Shown here: piece after piece, positions 6,513 through 14,775 of the stretch
How the letters are laid out: each line of letters opens with the position of its first letter
How positions within the stretch are numbered: the stretch's first letter is position 1
From: Candidatus Hodarchaeota archaeon
GTDB lineage: Archaea > Asgardarchaeota > Heimdallarchaeia > Hodarchaeales > Hodarchaeaceae
DNA length: 23,086 nt
NCBI GenBank assembly: GCA_016840305.1
Contig: JAEOSP010000339.1
Span: 1 to 23,086, forward strand
Direction of reading: 5' to 3'
The notes under the pieces: model-generated
The model's database searches: none
What the model was told of the DNA's origin: nothing
The model's input: only the letters and a program-made list of their open reading frames with translations
Program-made: the position numbers and the translations under genes

Positions 6513-7946
6513 TTGAGAAATCAAGATCCCTTTTCTGAATTACTAATTGATCGTCTTAAAACTGTTTCATCAACGGAACAAGAAGCTGTCGCATTGGCTT
6601 TAGGATTTGCTCCAAATATTAATAATAAAATCAGGAATAAATATTTCAAAAAATGCTTAAAAAACCATAATATTAGTGTACGTCGGTCAGCTATTGTTGG
6701 AATAGCTTTTTCTTCCCTACTGGCTCCATCTAAAATACCAAAATCTCAGCAAAAGCAGCTAAAAAATTTTTTTAAGGATCCTCTCTCTTCAATTAAGCTT
6801 ACTGCTGCTTTGGGACAGGGAATTAACGCAAAATTTTCAGAAAATAAAAAATTCCATCGGAAAATAAATGGAGAAATGAAGAAGAAGATACGAAAGCAAC
6901 ACGAACAAGTCAAACAAGGTCTTGCTGTTGGTATTGGTTTACTTGGTGTGCAAGCAAAATCACCAGAGAAAGATTTTAAATTTATGATGCAGTCATACAA
7001 ATCACTTAGAATGAATTCTCCAACAATTTTCTTTGTTGGATTTACTTTAAGCGCAATCAATGCAAATCACGGTGATATAGCGTTAGATTTTCTCCTTACA
7101 GAAATTATTCCAAATTTAACAAGTAAAGAGAGTCGTAGAATAGCAATCATATGTTCTGCATTCTTACTTCCATTAATATCTGAACCTGAAATTAGATTGA
7201 GAAAGCTTCAAACCCTCATTGATGGCGAATTCGAGTTTCAATCGAAATTTGGGACTGATTTAGCGATAACGTTCACATATTTTTCATTATTAAGTAATCA
7301 AACATTAATGAAGTCCTTTCTGAGAGAACTAGAGGAAAATACAAGAAAAGATCCGGATTATCAACAACTCTATAACATATTATCGAAAGAAAAAAAACCA
7401 ATGGATATACTATTGGCATTGATAAGAAGCAATACAGTGGATATCAAAGCATCTGGGATTAATGCAAGTTTTTTTCTTGAATCTTCTGCCGTTCCGATGG
7501 ATTTAGATCCATTTATTAGGGAAGGATTGACTCAACAAGACTCTGGACATTTTGATCGCTTTTTGATTTTATTAAGATCATTTTCTTTTTGTTTACTTGA
7601 AGGCAAATACTCCTATTCAAGTTTTTTCCAACCATTTATGTATTCTAATGATAATCAAGTCAAGAAAATAGCTAGTTTATCGTTTGCATGCTTATTTAGA
7701 ATGGATCCAAAAAATGAAGGTGTTACAAGCATTTATAATGAATTAAAAACAACACAGGATGAAAATATCAGATGGGGATTAATAGTTGGATTATCTTTGT
7801 ACAAAGTAATTGGAAAAGCACCAATGGATGATGAGTTAATAATAGGTCTTCTATTACTATGTTTAGGCTTTTCGGAGGCTGGAACATCGCTGGTATTATC
7901 ACAGGCCATGGTTCCAAAGTTATTTTCTGAAAATGATTCTTCCTAG
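6513..7946 (+). CDS. Helical-repeat protein (HEAT / proteasome-cyclosome-repeat-like), function unknown
   Basis: I do not recognise a specific family. The 477 residues consist of about a dozen helical cores rich in Ala, Gly and Leu. Examples are AVALALGFA (25-33), SAIVGIAFSS (59-68), LTAALGQGI (96-104), QGLAVGIGLLGV (135-146), IFFVGFTLSA (172-181), IASLSFACLF (386-395) and WGLIVGLSLYKV (421-432), mostly 35-40 residues apart. The 'A-x-x-x-G-[IL]-G-L-[IL]-x-x-G' flavour recalls the PC repeats of Rpn1, Rpn2 and APC1 more than ordinary HEAT repeats. There is no signal peptide, enzyme motif or Cys cluster, so it is probably a cytoplasmic scaffold. The start is TTG at 6513, after an in-frame TAA and behind GTGAGGAT at 6499-6506; no ATG occurs before about residue 122. 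Its TAG overlaps the stop of the convergent gene. Confidence 0.7.
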   Translation: MRNQDPFSELLIDRLKTVSSTEQEAVALALGFAPNINNKIRNKYFKKCLKNHNISVRRSAIVGIAFSSLLAPSKIPKSQQKQLKNFFKDPLSSIKLTAALGQGINAKFSENKKFHRKINGEMKKKIRKQHEQVKQGLAVGIGLLGVQAKSPEKDFKFMMQSYKSLRMNSPTIFFVGFTLSAINANHGDIALDFLLTEIIPNLTSKESRRIAIICSAFLLPLISEPEIRLRKLQTLIDGEFEFQSKFGTDLAITFTYFSLLSNQTLMKSFLRELEENTRKDPDYQQLYNILSKEKKPMDILLALIRSNTVDIKASGINASFFLESSAVPMDLDPFIREGLTQQDSGHFDRFLILLRSFSFCLLEGKYSYSSFFQPFMYSNDNQVKKIASLSFACLFRMDPKNEGVTSIYNELKTTQDENIRWGLIVGLSLYKVIGKAPMDDELIIGLLLLCLGFSEAGTSLVLSQAMVPKLFSENDSS

Positions 7947-9406
7947 ATACGTTGTTTCCATGAGTAATGATCAACCATATATCGGAAAACTTGAACCATG
8001 TTTCCTGGGCTTGAGAAAATAGGATACTTTTCTTGCTGCAAAAATGCGACTGCAGGTGAATCTTCAGGTTGAATTAATGTTGTAATTAAAATTGGTTTTT
8101 TATATTCATCCGACAAAGCAAGAATCTGCTTGAACAGCTGAATTTCACCTTTAATTATAAATTCTAAACTGGATTTATCTTCTTCTGGAATGTAAGGGGA
8201 CGATTTTGCAAGGTTTGCAAGGAAAGAAAACCCTCCTATTCCTAAAAGAAATATTGCTTCTATTTCTGGCATTTCTTGAAAAACAATCTCCATTATCTCT
8301 CTGAGTGAATCAAGATTGAGAGAAGCTACTGTATCAATTGGGTTTCTTTTCGACCAAAAAGGAGGAAGAAGATCGTTTATTCGATTAAAAGCACTTTCAG
8401 ATAAAGGATCAAGATAGATTCCATGTTTAGAACATGCATCTGCGGTTATAACTCCCCATCCTCCTCCTAAAGTAAGGACTACAACTTTTCCTCTTGGAAA
8501 TGGCCAATCAATCCATCTGGAGAATGCTAAAAACAAGTCAAACATCTCATCCAAAGTATTGACTATAATTCCACCCGCATTTTGAAGTATATCTCGAAAA
8601 ACTGCATCATCACCAGTAATTGCTCCAGTGTGAGAATGAGCTGCAAGACGACCTGCTTTTGAACCTCCTGCCTTCAAAATGATTACAGGTTTTTGTTTAG
8701 ATATTTCTTTAACGAGAGCAACGAATCGTCTTGCATCTTGTATTCCTTCCACGTACAAACCTATTACTTTAGTTACATCATCATATTTACCGAAGTATTC
8801 TAAGTAATCAGCAATCGTCAAATCTGCCATATTCCCTGCAGACACATAAGTATTCAATCCAATCCCTCTTCGGGATGCTACGGAGATACCTATTGTTCCT
8901 ATATTTCCTGATTGGGAGATAAAGGCTAAATCTCCTTTTTTTAAATTCGTGACAGGCCACATAACAGCTGTTAATTGTACTCGTGTGGATATGATTCCCA
9001 TTCCGTTCGGACCTATTATTCGGATATTCTTGGATCTTGCAAAAGCAAGAACATCCTTTTCTAGTTGACTCCCTTCATCTCCTGATTCCCTAAAGCCACC
9101 AGTTATTATTACTACATGATGAATATCTCTTTGTGCAACCTGTTCCAGAATTGATAGGACTTTAGCGGCTGGAATAATTATTATCACCAAATCAATTTTA
9201 TACTCTTGAGGGATGTCTAAAATTGTGGGGTACGCCTTATACCCTAATACTTCTCTTCTTTTCGGATTTATTGGAAAGAAAGAGCCTGTATAATTATTTT
9301 GTACAATATTATGGGCAACAATAAAGCCCCAAGATGAAATATTACTGCTAGCGCCAATTAAAGCAATTGATTGGGGGTTAAAAAACGGTCCGAGATTAAG
9401 AGTCAT
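7943..9406 (-). CDS. ADP-forming acyl-CoA synthetase, alpha-type (CoA-binding) subunit
   Basis: This subunit type binds the acyl-CoA thioester and carries the phosphorylated histidine. With an ATP-grasp beta subunit it makes ATP from acetyl- or acyl-CoA plus ADP and phosphate. The 487 residues show the CoA-binding Rossmann domain (FFNPQSIALIGASSN at 8-22, INPKRREVLGYKAYPTI at 46-62), then IGPNGMGII, ISQSGNIGTIG (163-173) and VSAGNMADLTIADYLEYF. The active-site AAHSHTGAITG is at 255-265; His259 in SHTG is the family's conserved histidine. A third succinyl-CoA-ligase-like domain fills the C-terminal part. No beta subunit lies next door, so it must be encoded elsewhere. The start is ATG at 9406. 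The gene converges on the repeat-protein gene, and their TAG stops share a CTAG. Confidence 0.87.
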   Translation of the reverse strand: MTLNLGPFFNPQSIALIGASSNISSWGFIVAHNIVQNNYTGSFFPINPKRREVLGYKAYPTILDIPQEYKIDLVIIIIPAAKVLSILEQVAQRDIHHVVIITGGFRESGDEGSQLEKDVLAFARSKNIRIIGPNGMGIISTRVQLTAVMWPVTNLKKGDLAFISQSGNIGTIGISVASRRGIGLNTYVSAGNMADLTIADYLEYFGKYDDVTKVIGLYVEGIQDARRFVALVKEISKQKPVIILKAGGSKAGRLAAHSHTGAITGDDAVFRDILQNAGGIIVNTLDEMFDLFLAFSRWIDWPFPRGKVVVLTLGGGWGVITADACSKHGIYLDPLSESAFNRINDLLPPFWSKRNPIDTVASLNLDSLREIMEIVFQEMPEIEAIFLLGIGGFSFLANLAKSSPYIPEEDKSSLEFIIKGEIQLFKQILALSDEYKKPILITTLIQPEDSPAVAFLQQEKYPIFSSPGNMVQVFRYMVDHYSWKQRI

Positions 9407-9572
9407 TACGAATCATCAAATGGGTTTATTTTCTAATTTTTGTAAGAAATCTCTGTTTGGTTTACATTTTTGTCATTATTAATAAAGATTCTTTGGTGTA
9501 TAACTTAATTGTAGCCAAAAAAATATAATAATACGGAAATTTTCTTTTCATCCCTATTAGAAGGTGTTGTGA

Positions 9573-10031
9573 ATGCTACCCCTAAACAATAAAGAAATTG
9601 AGCAAGTATGGAGAAATCTTGTTTATGCGCCAAAACAAGTTAATAATAATAGTTTAGAGCTCACTATTAAATCAATTCATACATTTGTGGAAAGAGGACA
9701 GGTTGATTTTGGTGGAGGGGAATATTTGGAGGCTAAACATAAGCAATTAGATCCTGAATTAGAAAAAGATCCGAAATATGGATGGTGGAATCTTGATAAG
9801 GGAAATTACCTTACTCAGTATAACGAAACCATAGATAAACCGCTCTATTTGGCTTTGATATCTCCTCATAAGCGAATTCTCCTTACAGATGCTTTTCATC
9901 CAACCTTTATATGGCTACCAAAAGAAAAGGGACAACCAATATTTACAATACTACAGGTGGGAGAAAAAGGAATTCGTTTGAAGGAAAATGCACGTTTTTC
10001 AATCGCTTTAACATTTCGGGTAGAAAATTGA
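9573..10031 (+). CDS. dUTPase/dCTP-deaminase-fold protein with degenerate catalytic motifs
   Basis: The 152-residue protein follows archaeal dUTPase-like sequences in order. LELTIKSIHTF and GQVDFGGGE come first, then W-x-L-x-x-G-x-Y-L near 72-80 with YNE at 83-85. The strand LALISPHKRILL (93-104) sits where PRSSLL is expected. FHPTFIWLPKEKG (108-120) sits where H-T-A-x-W-D-P-G-Y-x-G is expected. The end is GIRLKENARFSIALTF (133-148) for G-I-R-L-x-x-N-A-R-I-A-Q-L-x-F. The fold therefore looks retained, while the substrate-site PRSS serines and the catalytic Asp and Tyr are gone. It may bind nucleotides without hydrolysing them, act in a hetero-oligomer, or have another activity. The start is ATG at 9573, six bases after AGGTG. 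It precedes iorA by 197 bases and need not be co-transcribed. Confidence 0.66.
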   Translation: MLPLNNKEIEQVWRNLVYAPKQVNNNSLELTIKSIHTFVERGQVDFGGGEYLEAKHKQLDPELEKDPKYGWWNLDKGNYLTQYNETIDKPLYLALISPHKRILLTDAFHPTFIWLPKEKGQPIFTILQVGEKGIRLKENARFSIALTFRVEN

Positions 10032-10152
10032 TTGATAATTTGCATAACGTTTGTGATTAGATGGATTTTCAATTGAGGAATAAAGGTGCAATAGTAGGTG
10101 CGTAACAATAGTAATCCTAAATTCATTTTGACTAGTGAATACTTGAACATAA

Positions 10153-10161
10153 GATATAAAC
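10153..10161 (+). promoter_or_regulatory. Possible TATA box for iorAB
   Basis: GATATAAAC, in the context CATAAGATATAAACCG, is the most TATA-like string in the 197-base gap before iorA. A start site about 25 bases downstream would give a leader of about 45 bases. The other open part of the gap shows nothing notable. Confidence 0.35.
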
Positions 10162-10228
10162 CGAAGACATCCTCATTTTTTTTGAACTCAGATAATCGTA
10201 GCTTCGCTATCGGTGAGTTGGTAATATT

Positions 10229-12136
10229 TTGGCTAAACTAGATGACATATTTCAAGATGTTACGCGTCCTGGTGAAAAAAAGCTCGTCTTATTAGGTAAT
10301 GAAGCATTAGCGCGTGCGATAATTGAAGCTGGAGCTGCAGCTCTCTTTACTTACCCTGGTACCCCGTCTTCCGAGATTCCCACAACACTCTATGCTGCTC
10401 AGAAATTATTAAGGAATAAAGGGTATAATTTTTACCTAGAATGGAGTGCTAATGAAGCTGTTGCGTTAGAAAGTGCTTATGGTTTTTCTTTCAGCGGCTT
10501 AAGAACTGTTTTTGTTTGTAAACATGTTGGATTGAACCAGGCTGCAGATCCATTCCTAACCCTTGTTAATGCAGGTGTTTTAGGTGGTTTGGTGATGATT
10601 GTTGCAGAGGATCCACATATGCACAGCAGTCAGAATGAACAGGACAATCGGTGGTATACAAAGCTAGCAAATATCCCAATGTTTGAGCCTAGTGATGCTA
10701 ATGAAGCAAAAGTGATGCTTAAGGCTGCTTTTGAACTAAGTGAGAAGTTTGAAACCCCCGTGATATTGAGAACTGTGACTCGAATCGCACATTCTCGTGC
10801 GGATGTCAAGCTCGATCCAATCGAAATGCCTAGGATTCCTGATCGGAATGAGTTGAAGATTGACCCAAGACGTTTTGTTTGCGTTCCAGGTAATGCTAGA
10901 CAAAATAAACTACGAACCTTGGAGCGAATTAAGAATATTTCAAAATACATTGATAATAACGAGTGGAACTATGTAGAAAAAGGATCAGATGACGAATATG
11001 CTATAATTACAAGCGGATCTGCTTATGCATATACAAAAGAAGTTTTAACTCGCTTACAACTTGATATTTCACTATTAAAAATTGGAGTTTCACATCCTTT
11101 TCCCACAGAAATTACCACTCAATTCTTTAGAGAAAACAGTTCAAGAAATATAATAGTCATTGAAGAAGCTGATTCAATTTTAGAGACATTTGTTAAGAGA
11201 TTAGCGTTTGAAAAGGGATTCCCAGGGAAGATTTTCGGGAGAAATGAAGAAATTACCCCAACTCATGGAGAACTTACCACGAAGAAAGTATGGGACGGGT
11301 TAAGTAAAATTCTGGGTATAAATTCTGTTCCTCCGAAGTCTCCTGTGGATGGGGAGGATTTACTATTTACACGACCCCCAGTATTATGCCCTGGGTGTCC
11401 ACATAGAGCAACTTTTTATGCTCTTAACAAAGCAATCAGAAAAAAGAATCGCATAGTAAGCACTGATATAGGTTGCTATACTTTAGGTGCCTCCCCTCCC
11501 TTGAATGCAGGAAACCTAACTATATGTATGGGTTCATCACTTGGAATTGGTTCGGGACTTTCGCATATACCTAATCAAACTCAACCAATTGTATCAATAA
11601 TTGGTGATTCAACGTTTTGGCATACTGGTCTTCCAGGTTTGGTAAATGCAGTATATAACAATAGTAACCTTGTTCTTATTGCAGTAGATAATTCTGCGAC
11701 TGCGATGACTGGTTTTCAACCCAATCCTGGAGAGAAGCTCTCGATAGCTGAAGCTGCCCGTGGGGTGGGTGTCGAATTTGTGAAAACCGTTGATGCTTTT
11801 AATCCCAAAGAAAGTCTCAAAGTTATGAAAGAAGCCGTAAATTTTGATGGAGTGGCAGTTATCGTATCAAAAGGAGAATGTAGGATCCAATACGTAAGAC
11901 GAGAGGGTTTGCCAGAAACTACCTTCATTATAGATAGTGATAGGTGTGTAGGGTGTCACTCCTGCGTGAGATTTATTGCTTGTCCAGCAATCATGTGGTC
12001 AGACCATAAGAATGAAAGAGGTAAAACAATACCTATTATTGATCAATTTCTATGTGCTCGTTGTGGACTATGTGCTGAAGTTTGCCCCTATGGTGTTATT
12101 ATACCGAAGAATGCAAAAGAGGTTCTGGGTGAATAA
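10229..12136 (+). CDS. iorA: Indolepyruvate:ferredoxin oxidoreductase, alpha subunit
   Basis: IorA catalyses thiamine-diphosphate-dependent decarboxylation of indolepyruvate and other aryl-pyruvates to aryl-acetyl-CoA, reducing ferredoxin. The 635 residues start with the pyrimidine-binding domain (ALFTYPGTPSSEIP at 38-51, EWSANEAVALESAYG at 71-85). A transketolase-C-like domain follows, then the diphosphate-binding domain (CPGCPHRATFY; GDSTFWHTGLPGLVNAVYN; VDNSATAMTGFQPNPG). Two [4Fe-4S] ferredoxin motifs close the chain: Cys573, Cys576, Cys579 and Cys585, and Cys609, Cys612, Cys615 and Cys619. Domain order and length are those of archaeal IorA. The start is TTG at 10229, with GGTGAG at 10212-10217, a longer spacing than usual. 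iorB follows after one base, so the two are an operon and form the heterodimer together. Confidence 0.95.
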   Translation: MAKLDDIFQDVTRPGEKKLVLLGNEALARAIIEAGAAALFTYPGTPSSEIPTTLYAAQKLLRNKGYNFYLEWSANEAVALESAYGFSFSGLRTVFVCKHVGLNQAADPFLTLVNAGVLGGLVMIVAEDPHMHSSQNEQDNRWYTKLANIPMFEPSDANEAKVMLKAAFELSEKFETPVILRTVTRIAHSRADVKLDPIEMPRIPDRNELKIDPRRFVCVPGNARQNKLRTLERIKNISKYIDNNEWNYVEKGSDDEYAIITSGSAYAYTKEVLTRLQLDISLLKIGVSHPFPTEITTQFFRENSSRNIIVIEEADSILETFVKRLAFEKGFPGKIFGRNEEITPTHGELTTKKVWDGLSKILGINSVPPKSPVDGEDLLFTRPPVLCPGCPHRATFYALNKAIRKKNRIVSTDIGCYTLGASPPLNAGNLTICMGSSLGIGSGLSHIPNQTQPIVSIIGDSTFWHTGLPGLVNAVYNNSNLVLIAVDNSATAMTGFQPNPGEKLSIAEAARGVGVEFVKTVDAFNPKESLKVMKEAVNFDGVAVIVSKGECRIQYVRREGLPETTFIIDSDRCVGCHSCVRFIACPAIMWSDHKNERGKTIPIIDQFLCARCGLCAEVCPYGVIIPKNAKEVLGE

Positions 12137-12137
12137 G

Positions 12138-12731
12138 ATGGATTATCAAGTATTTTTAGCTGGTGTAGGAGGTCAAGGGATTTTATCAGTTACCGATATA
12201 TTGTGCAATGCAGCGGTTGAGATGGGTTTCACGATACGTGGATCCGAAACTCATGGAATGTCTCAACGTGGAGGAAGTGTATTCTCAAATGTACGTTTTG
12301 GTGATGTTCATTCACCTCTCATAATGGAACGAACTGCCAATATCTTGATAGGTTTTGAACCATCTGAAGCTCTTCGATATGCTAAATTTGTAGATTCTAA
12401 TGGTTTTTGTTTAATTAATACACACCCCATACCCAGTCCAAGTTTCATTCTTTCTAAAAGTGCTTATCCTTCTCTGGAATCTATTATTTCCGCGTTAAAG
12501 AAATATAGTACACATGTTGTTTCGATAGATGCTACTAAATTAGCTTCAGAATTGGGAAAGCCTATTATTCAGAATATTATTATGCTTGGGGTTTTATCAG
12601 CCGTTCCTGAGTTACCTCTGACTAATAATATATTAAAAACAGCATTAAAGAGACAATTTAAGGAAGAATTCTATGATCTTAATCTAAAAGCCTATGAACT
12701 CGGACAGGATAGTTTTAATAAGAGTTTTTAG
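12138..12731 (+). CDS. iorB: Indolepyruvate:ferredoxin oxidoreductase, beta subunit
   Basis: This 197-residue protein is the gamma-domain partner of IorA, needed for CoA-dependent electron transfer to ferredoxin. It opens with the family's FLAGVGGQGIL (residues 6-16). SETHGMSQRGGSV (36-48) then forms the conserved loop of 2-oxoacid oxidoreductase gamma subunits, followed by IGFEPSEALRYAKF. A longer open frame reaches back to 11976 inside iorA, but its first part is not family-like. The ATG at 12138 gives the standard amino terminus, and GGTGA at 12129-12133, inside the end of iorA, is its ribosome binding site. Only one base separates it from the iorA stop, so translation is likely coupled. 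Confidence 0.94.
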   Translation: MDYQVFLAGVGGQGILSVTDILCNAAVEMGFTIRGSETHGMSQRGGSVFSNVRFGDVHSPLIMERTANILIGFEPSEALRYAKFVDSNGFCLINTHPIPSPSFILSKSAYPSLESIISALKKYSTHVVSIDATKLASELGKPIIQNIIMLGVLSAVPELPLTNNILKTALKRQFKEEFYDLNLKAYELGQDSFNKSF

Positions 12732-12734
12732 TTA

Positions 12735-12740
12735 TTTTTT
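12735..12740 (+). terminator. U-tract terminator after iorAB
   Basis: Six T residues follow the iorB TAG within four bases, in a TTTTTAGTTATTTTTTAT context. Archaeal RNA polymerase can terminate on such a U-tract without a hairpin. The convergent gene ends only 19 bases past iorB, so there is little other room. Confidence 0.35.
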
Positions 12741-12750
12741 ATAGTAAGAA

Positions 12751-13323
12751 CTATTTAGATAAGTACAAACGTTGCTCCCACTCATCTACTGTGTCTAAAA
12801 TATCTTCAAGATATTTTACCTCTTTATTTTGTATTTTACGATTGTAGGCTGCAATATCGTAAAGTAATCGTGATGACTGACTTGTTTCTGATAGAACATC
12901 CCGAAACTGATCTATAAACTCGGGTATACGATCAGGTGATTGCTCCCAAAATCTCGAAATGTTCTCTCGAAGAGATTGAATAGTAATTCTCAAATCACCT
13001 GCTTCAGAAACAGTAAGAATAGTACCTGCCTTATCTTGGATACGTTCTTTAATTTGTTCCATTAACTTGGTAGCAGCTTCGTTTCTATTTTTTACTTTTC
13101 CCTCACTGATCCATGATTCGGTTACCACTTCGATCAATTGAAACAAGGCTATATCTTCATTACCATTTATTTCAGGTAAATAATGAAATAATCCAAGCTT
13201 AGTAATTATTAATCTGAAATTTGCGCCGACATACCGACGTTCACGAGCATTAAAATCGATTCGTTTGAGTAAATCACGAAAATCTTTAACTGTAAGTCTT
13301 CCTGATTGGTACTCAACTGTCAA
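12751..13323 (-). CDS. Conserved-looking helical protein of unknown function
   Basis: I do not recognise this 190-residue protein. It is charged, almost wholly helical and cytoplasmic, with no Cys cluster, signal peptide or enzyme motif. Notable segments are LTVKDFRDLLKRIDFNARERRY near 10-31, a long charged helix (KNRNEAATKLMEQIKERIQDK, about 78-98), SLRENISRFWEQSPDRIPEF near 117-136, and an acidic, coiled-coil-prone end (YLEDILDTVDEWEQRLYL). The first usable start is TTG at 13323; no ATG or GTG comes before residue 88, and the ribosome binding site is weak, so translation may be leaderless. It is downstream of Alba on the same strand, 158 bases away, and converges with iorB. Even codon use over 573 bases supports it as a real gene. 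Confidence 0.6.
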   Translation of the reverse strand: MTVEYQSGRLTVKDFRDLLKRIDFNARERRYVGANFRLIITKLGLFHYLPEINGNEDIALFQLIEVVTESWISEGKVKNRNEAATKLMEQIKERIQDKAGTILTVSEAGDLRITIQSLRENISRFWEQSPDRIPEFIDQFRDVLSETSQSSRLLYDIAAYNRKIQNKEVKYLEDILDTVDEWEQRLYLSK

Positions 13324-13481
13324 TTTCGGACGAATTTTTCCACAGATTTGGTCAATTAAATTTATCTTAGATCACCATGATTGAATTCGACGATTTTGGA
13401 ACTGTAGCCCATTTTGAAGAAAAAATTATCTTGATTCTTCAAAAGATTGAAATTTTGCCCAACTTTCAATAATAGCTTTGC

Positions 13482-13760
13482 TTAGACTTTTGTAACGGTA
13501 ATTTCGATTGAACTGATATTAGATAGATTACCTTCACGGGTTTCAATTTGCTCTGTACCAGTCTCTATCGATGTTATTTCGACTAATCCTTTCATAAATC
13601 GGTTTTTGAGGACTTCAGCTACGTCTACTGCGCGACTGATGGCCCTACCCCGAGCTTTTAAAACAATTGAATTAGCGTTTCTATTGAATTGTGTAACACA
13701 TGCCATAACATAAGCTGTAACTGGTTTATTTCCGACGAATACTGTATTATCTTCAGTCAT
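13482..13760 (-). CDS. albA: DNA/RNA-binding protein Alba (Sac10b family)
   Basis: Alba coats DNA, and also RNA, as dimers and helps pack archaeal chromatin. The 92-residue protein is full length. The N-terminal strand and turn read [16 protein letters not shown], with Lys12 in the GNKPV motif matching the lysine that contacts DNA and is acetylated in crenarchaeal Alba. They are followed by the helix with [32 protein letters not shown], with its RNA/DNA-contacting Arg residues, and the final strands [10 protein letters not shown]. The start is ATG at 13760, with GGAG about ten bases upstream. Gaps of 185 and 158 bases on either side suggest its own promoter. There is only one copy in this window. 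Confidence 0.95.
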   Translation of the reverse strand: MTEDNTVFVGNKPVTAYVMACVTQFNRNANSIVLKARGRAISRAVDVAEVLKNRFMKGLVEITSIETGTEQIETREGNLSNISSIEITVTKV

Positions 13761-13945
13761 TTATTGGAAGCTCCATGTTCTCTAACGGGAAGTTGAGATA
13801 TCGTTGTTTCACTGAATTTTTGCTATTCGTGTAATCCCAACCATATGACTTGAAAAAGCTTACTAATATGAAATAATTATTCTAAGCTAGTTATATTGCT
13901 TTTGTTTGGTATAGACTTACGTAATTCGCTGTAAATAACAATTAT

Positions 13946-14581
13946 TTATAGTGGGTCATCTTGAATGCCAGTAATGTAACCAAATAAATTTGCTGCAATA
14001 TGAGTAAGAAAAGTTATTGGAACAAGAAAGAGTAGCCATTCGATAGGCCAAGGAATGATGGGAAAAATAAAAACCATACCTAATACAAGAAAACCTAGCT
14101 GATCAAGGAAAACAAAAGTTTTTCCCCTTGGGATTCCACTCCGTCGTTTTATAAATGAGCCAACCATGTCACCTGTCATTCCTCCAAATGTCATGACTCC
14201 TCCCGTTATTCCTCCCAATAGTATAGGATTGGAGAGTAAAGTAGACATATTTAGAAGTGTTAACAAATCAAACATCAGGCTTTCAGTATAATATCTTTGA
14301 TACTCAAGATGAAAATCTATCGGTGAAAGGTCTAGTACGCTTCCATCAAGCAATAGAGTGATAATCCCTGCAATAATAATACCTATTATGATTCCGATAA
14401 GCACTGCAACCCAAAAACCACGAATAGTTTTTCCATCACCAAGAATTCTCTTCCCATCTTTCCATAATCTTCCCCCATCGATTGGAGGGCCACCTCCGAG
14501 AATTGTTGGTGCTGCGTTCCCAAACCATAAGGGTAGCACGAATGTAAGAATATCAAAGATCAATTGCGATATATCGGCCAT
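13946..14581 (-). CDS. carS: CDP-archaeol synthase
   Basis: CarS transfers CMP from CTP to unsaturated archaeol phosphate, giving CDP-archaeol, the branch point for archaeal phospholipid head groups. The 211-residue membrane protein carries the family signature near residues 22-57: NAAPTILGGGPPIDGGR, WKDGKRILGDGKTIRG. A second signature near 139-165 contains GDMVGSFIKRRSGIPRGK and FLDQLGF, with the Lys/Arg/Asp residues that bind CTP and Mg2+. About five hydrophobic segments are visible, at roughly 5-22, 52-78, 100-135, 158-176 and 180-203. The start is ATG at 14581. The upstream gene on the same strand ends 194 bases away, so a separate promoter is likely. This gene is strong evidence that the organism is an archaeon with ether lipids. 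Confidence 0.95.
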   Translation of the reverse strand: MADISQLIFDILTFVLPLWFGNAAPTILGGGPPIDGGRLWKDGKRILGDGKTIRGFWVAVLIGIIIGIIIAGIITLLLDGSVLDLSPIDFHLEYQRYYTESLMFDLLTLLNMSTLLSNPILLGGITGGVMTFGGMTGDMVGSFIKRRSGIPRGKTFVFLDQLGFLVLGMVFIFPIIPWPIEWLLFLVPITFLTHIAANLFGYITGIQDDPL

Positions 14582-14775
14582 TGAGACATATTTCCAGTGG
14601 TGTATTGATGATTTTTCAATTCAGCAAAGGTCTTCAGAGTAGGAGATAAACTGATTCATTATAGATACAAATCAAGTCATTTACTTCAGATAATGTCAGC
14701 TAATCCTTTTTATGGAAGGTTTGAATATAAACTTAATGTAGGTATAAATTTTCTCTTGAAAATGTATTCTGACTC

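Noticed and set aside
11976..12137. N-terminal extension of iorB inside iorA
   Set aside because: It overlaps the ferredoxin domain of iorA in another frame and is not family-like. The ATG at 12138 matches IorB exactly.
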